The notes beneath the pieces are model-generated. The model was not told the DNA's origin. It saw nothing but the letters and a program-made list of their open reading frames with translations, and made no database searches. From Streptomyces sp. NRRL S-455 (GTDB lineage: Bacteria; Actinomycetota; Actinomycetes; Streptomycetales; Streptomycetaceae), in the NCBI RefSeq assembly GCF_000717875.1, contig NZ_JOCT01000004.1, forward strand, positions 620,001 through 684,000: 64,000 nucleotides of DNA, in the 5' to 3' direction. This document shows, piece after piece, positions 62,978-64,000 of this stretch. How positions within the stretch are numbered: the first letter of the stretch is position 1; every line of letters starts with the position of its first letter. Made by a program: the position numbers and the translations under genes.

Positions 62978-63414
62978 TGAGTGGAACCCTTCGGTGTCCT
63001 CGGCGTCGTCCCCGGCGGCGGCGATGCGCGCAGCGGCGGACAGAACGCGGCGAGCGTGGTCAGCAGGGTCAGCGTCAGCAGCACGCGCTGCGCGCTGAAG
63101 GTGTGCGTGGCGATCAGTACGGTCGCGACGAGCGTCAGGGCGCCGATGCTCAGGAACAGTGCCAGCATCAGCCGCTCCAGCAGGTCGGAGTGGCGGGCGA
63201 AGTCCGGGTCGCGGCGCTCGACGGGCCCTTCGGCGGGCCGCGCCCCCAGCGCGGGGGCGCAGATCCTGACGGCGGCCGCGCCGGGGCCCGCGGCCAGGAA
63301 GAGGACGACGGCGGCGCCCCGCAGCGGCGATCCGCCGGGCAGGGCGAGCGCGGCGAGCGCGAGCCAGCCGCCGAACGGCGGCAGCATCCGGACCACGAGT
63401 TGCTGCGGTGTCAT
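62974..63414 (-). CDS. Small polytopic membrane protein
   Basis: A 146-residue protein from ATG 63414, overlapping the upstream gene by 4 bases and the next by 4. Four hydrophobic segments are seen (about 14-30, 33-50, 82-100 and 105-120), with a short charged loop (RDPDFARHSDLLERL) between the second and third. No enzymatic motif is present. It may be an accessory subunit of the neighbouring membrane protein in polysaccharide export or assembly. Confidence 0.7.
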   Translation of the reverse strand: MTPQQLVVRMLPPFGGWLALAALALPGGSPLRGAAVVLFLAAGPGAAAVRICAPALGARPAEGPVERRDPDFARHSDLLERLMLALFLSIGALTLVATVLIATHTFSAQRVLLTLTLLTTLAAFCPPLRASPPPGTTPRTPKGSTQ

Positions 63415-63998
63415 CGCTCGGCTCCCCCGGCCTGCTTCAGTTCGTAGAGCCATCCGGCGCTGTTCTCGGCCACCAGCCGGAACCGTGGTGAGGCGGCGAC
63501 GGACTTCTGGACGCGGTCCAGCTGGGCTTCGGTGAGCTGCCCGTTCATCTCGGAGTTGGCCAGCTGGCCCTGGGTGAGCAGGAAGTAGGCCCGGGCCGGC
63601 CGCTCCACCCCGGCCATGTCGCTGGCGAGGGTGGCGGCCGGGTTCCTGACGATCCGGTCGACGTGACCGCGCGCGTCGTCGAGGAACCAGTAGTGGTCGA
63701 CGCTCCAGTAGGAGTCGTACGCCAGGGGGTAGTTGCGGTTGGCGGCCACCACGAGCGAACCGTCGGGCGCCTGGTCGAAGAGCTGCCGTACCAGGCTCAC
63801 TTCCTGCGGCGGGAAGTAGTTGATCCGGTCCTTGCCCGAGTAGGCCGGGACGAACGCCAGGGTTCCGAGGAGCAGGGCGGTCAGCGGCACCCAGGTGCCG
63901 GTCCCCCGCCGGCGGCTCGTGGCCGGGCTGCCGGCCTCCTTGGCGGCGGCGTCGGCGGCCAGCGTACGGACCTTGGGCAGCAGCGCGGCGGCGGCGAA
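63411..63998 (-). CDS. Large membrane protein, C-terminal part (partial)
   Basis: The frame is open to the right window edge; the visible 195 residues begin in FAAAALLPKVRTLAAD. After a basic loop (SRRRGTGTW) comes a final hydrophobic segment (LTALLLGTLAFVPAY) and an extracytoplasmic domain with YFPPQEVSLVRQLFDQAPDG, NYPLAYDSYWSVDHYWF and a C-terminal RVQKSVAASPRFRLV strand. This looks like the C-terminal periplasmic-side domain of a large glycosyltransferase-like or oligosaccharide-ligase-like membrane protein. The GTG at 63890 is internal. Its full function cannot be judged from the fragment. Confidence 0.65.
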   Translation of the reverse strand, partial: FAAAALLPKVRTLAADAAAKEAGSPATSRRRGTGTWVPLTALLLGTLAFVPAYSGKDRINYFPPQEVSLVRQLFDQAPDGSLVVAANRNYPLAYDSYWSVDHYWFLDDARGHVDRIVRNPAATLASDMAGVERPARAYFLLTQGQLANSEMNGQLTEAQLDRVQKSVAASPRFRLVAENSAGWLYELKQAGGAER

Positions 63999-64000
63999 GA

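Overview
The window is high-GC actinomycete chromosome, almost certainly Streptomyces. The evidence is strong third-position GC bias, frequent GTG starts with ATGA/GTGA overlaps, an SLP1/pSAM2-type integrative element at a tRNA-Tyr gene, a nuo cluster beside korAB, and a c-di-AMP riboswitch ahead of a LysM/SLT cell-wall hydrolase.

Layout. (1) 1-14437 is the right part of an actinomycete integrative and conjugative element (AICE). It carries a Shedu-like nuclease cut by the window edge (3-644), a GntR-Nudix fusion (750-1538), a divergent XRE-TPR regulator (1522-2700), and a transfer operon (3230-8993) with small Spd-type membrane proteins and an FtsK/TraB translocase. A DNA methyltransferase, a prim-pol, a P4-type primase-helicase, xis and int follow (9085-14287). 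(2) 14438-21229 is a second element bounded by two identical 53-bp copies of the 3' part of tRNA-Tyr. It carries a trypco2 + trypsin/NTPase/TPR conflict module and only decayed copies of a replication protein, xis and int, so it looks like a cis-mobilizable remnant stacked against the first element. (3) From 21180 the core chromosome resumes: tRNA-Tyr, a YajQ-family protein, a GlsB-like protein, a permease, YccF and HtpX. A 10-gene nuoABCHIJKLMN cluster without nuoDEFG follows, then two paralogous histidine kinases with a NarL-type regulator, and korAB. (4) 42.7-58.3 kb is ordinary housekeeping and accessory material: HxlR/SDR, RarD, CGNR/VOC, an M28 aminopeptidase, an amidase, an ABC transporter, a LolA-like protein, a polyprenyl synthase, a riboswitch-controlled LysM-SLT hydrolase and a HAD phosphatase. 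(5) 58.5-64 kb is a cell-surface polysaccharide-type cluster: GNAT, GT2, polysaccharide deacetylase, GH26-like hydrolase and membrane proteins, cut by the window edge.

How it fits together. A TGGT-N4-ACCA operator lies once before the GntR-Nudix gene and twice at the promoter of the transfer operon. This suggests that the fusion protein represses both itself and transfer, as separate GntR and Nudix proteins do in pSAM2. The transfer leader also holds an rRNA-leader-like boxA/boxC sequence upstream of a strong hairpin, a possible antitermination switch. Both elements have dyad-symmetric repeat arrays between their replication gene and xis, which are candidate origins. In the core, nuo without the NADH-input subunits next to 2-oxoglutarate:ferredoxin oxidoreductase genes suggests a ferredoxin-linked respiratory complex, with a polyprenyl (menaquinone side-chain) synthase elsewhere in the window.
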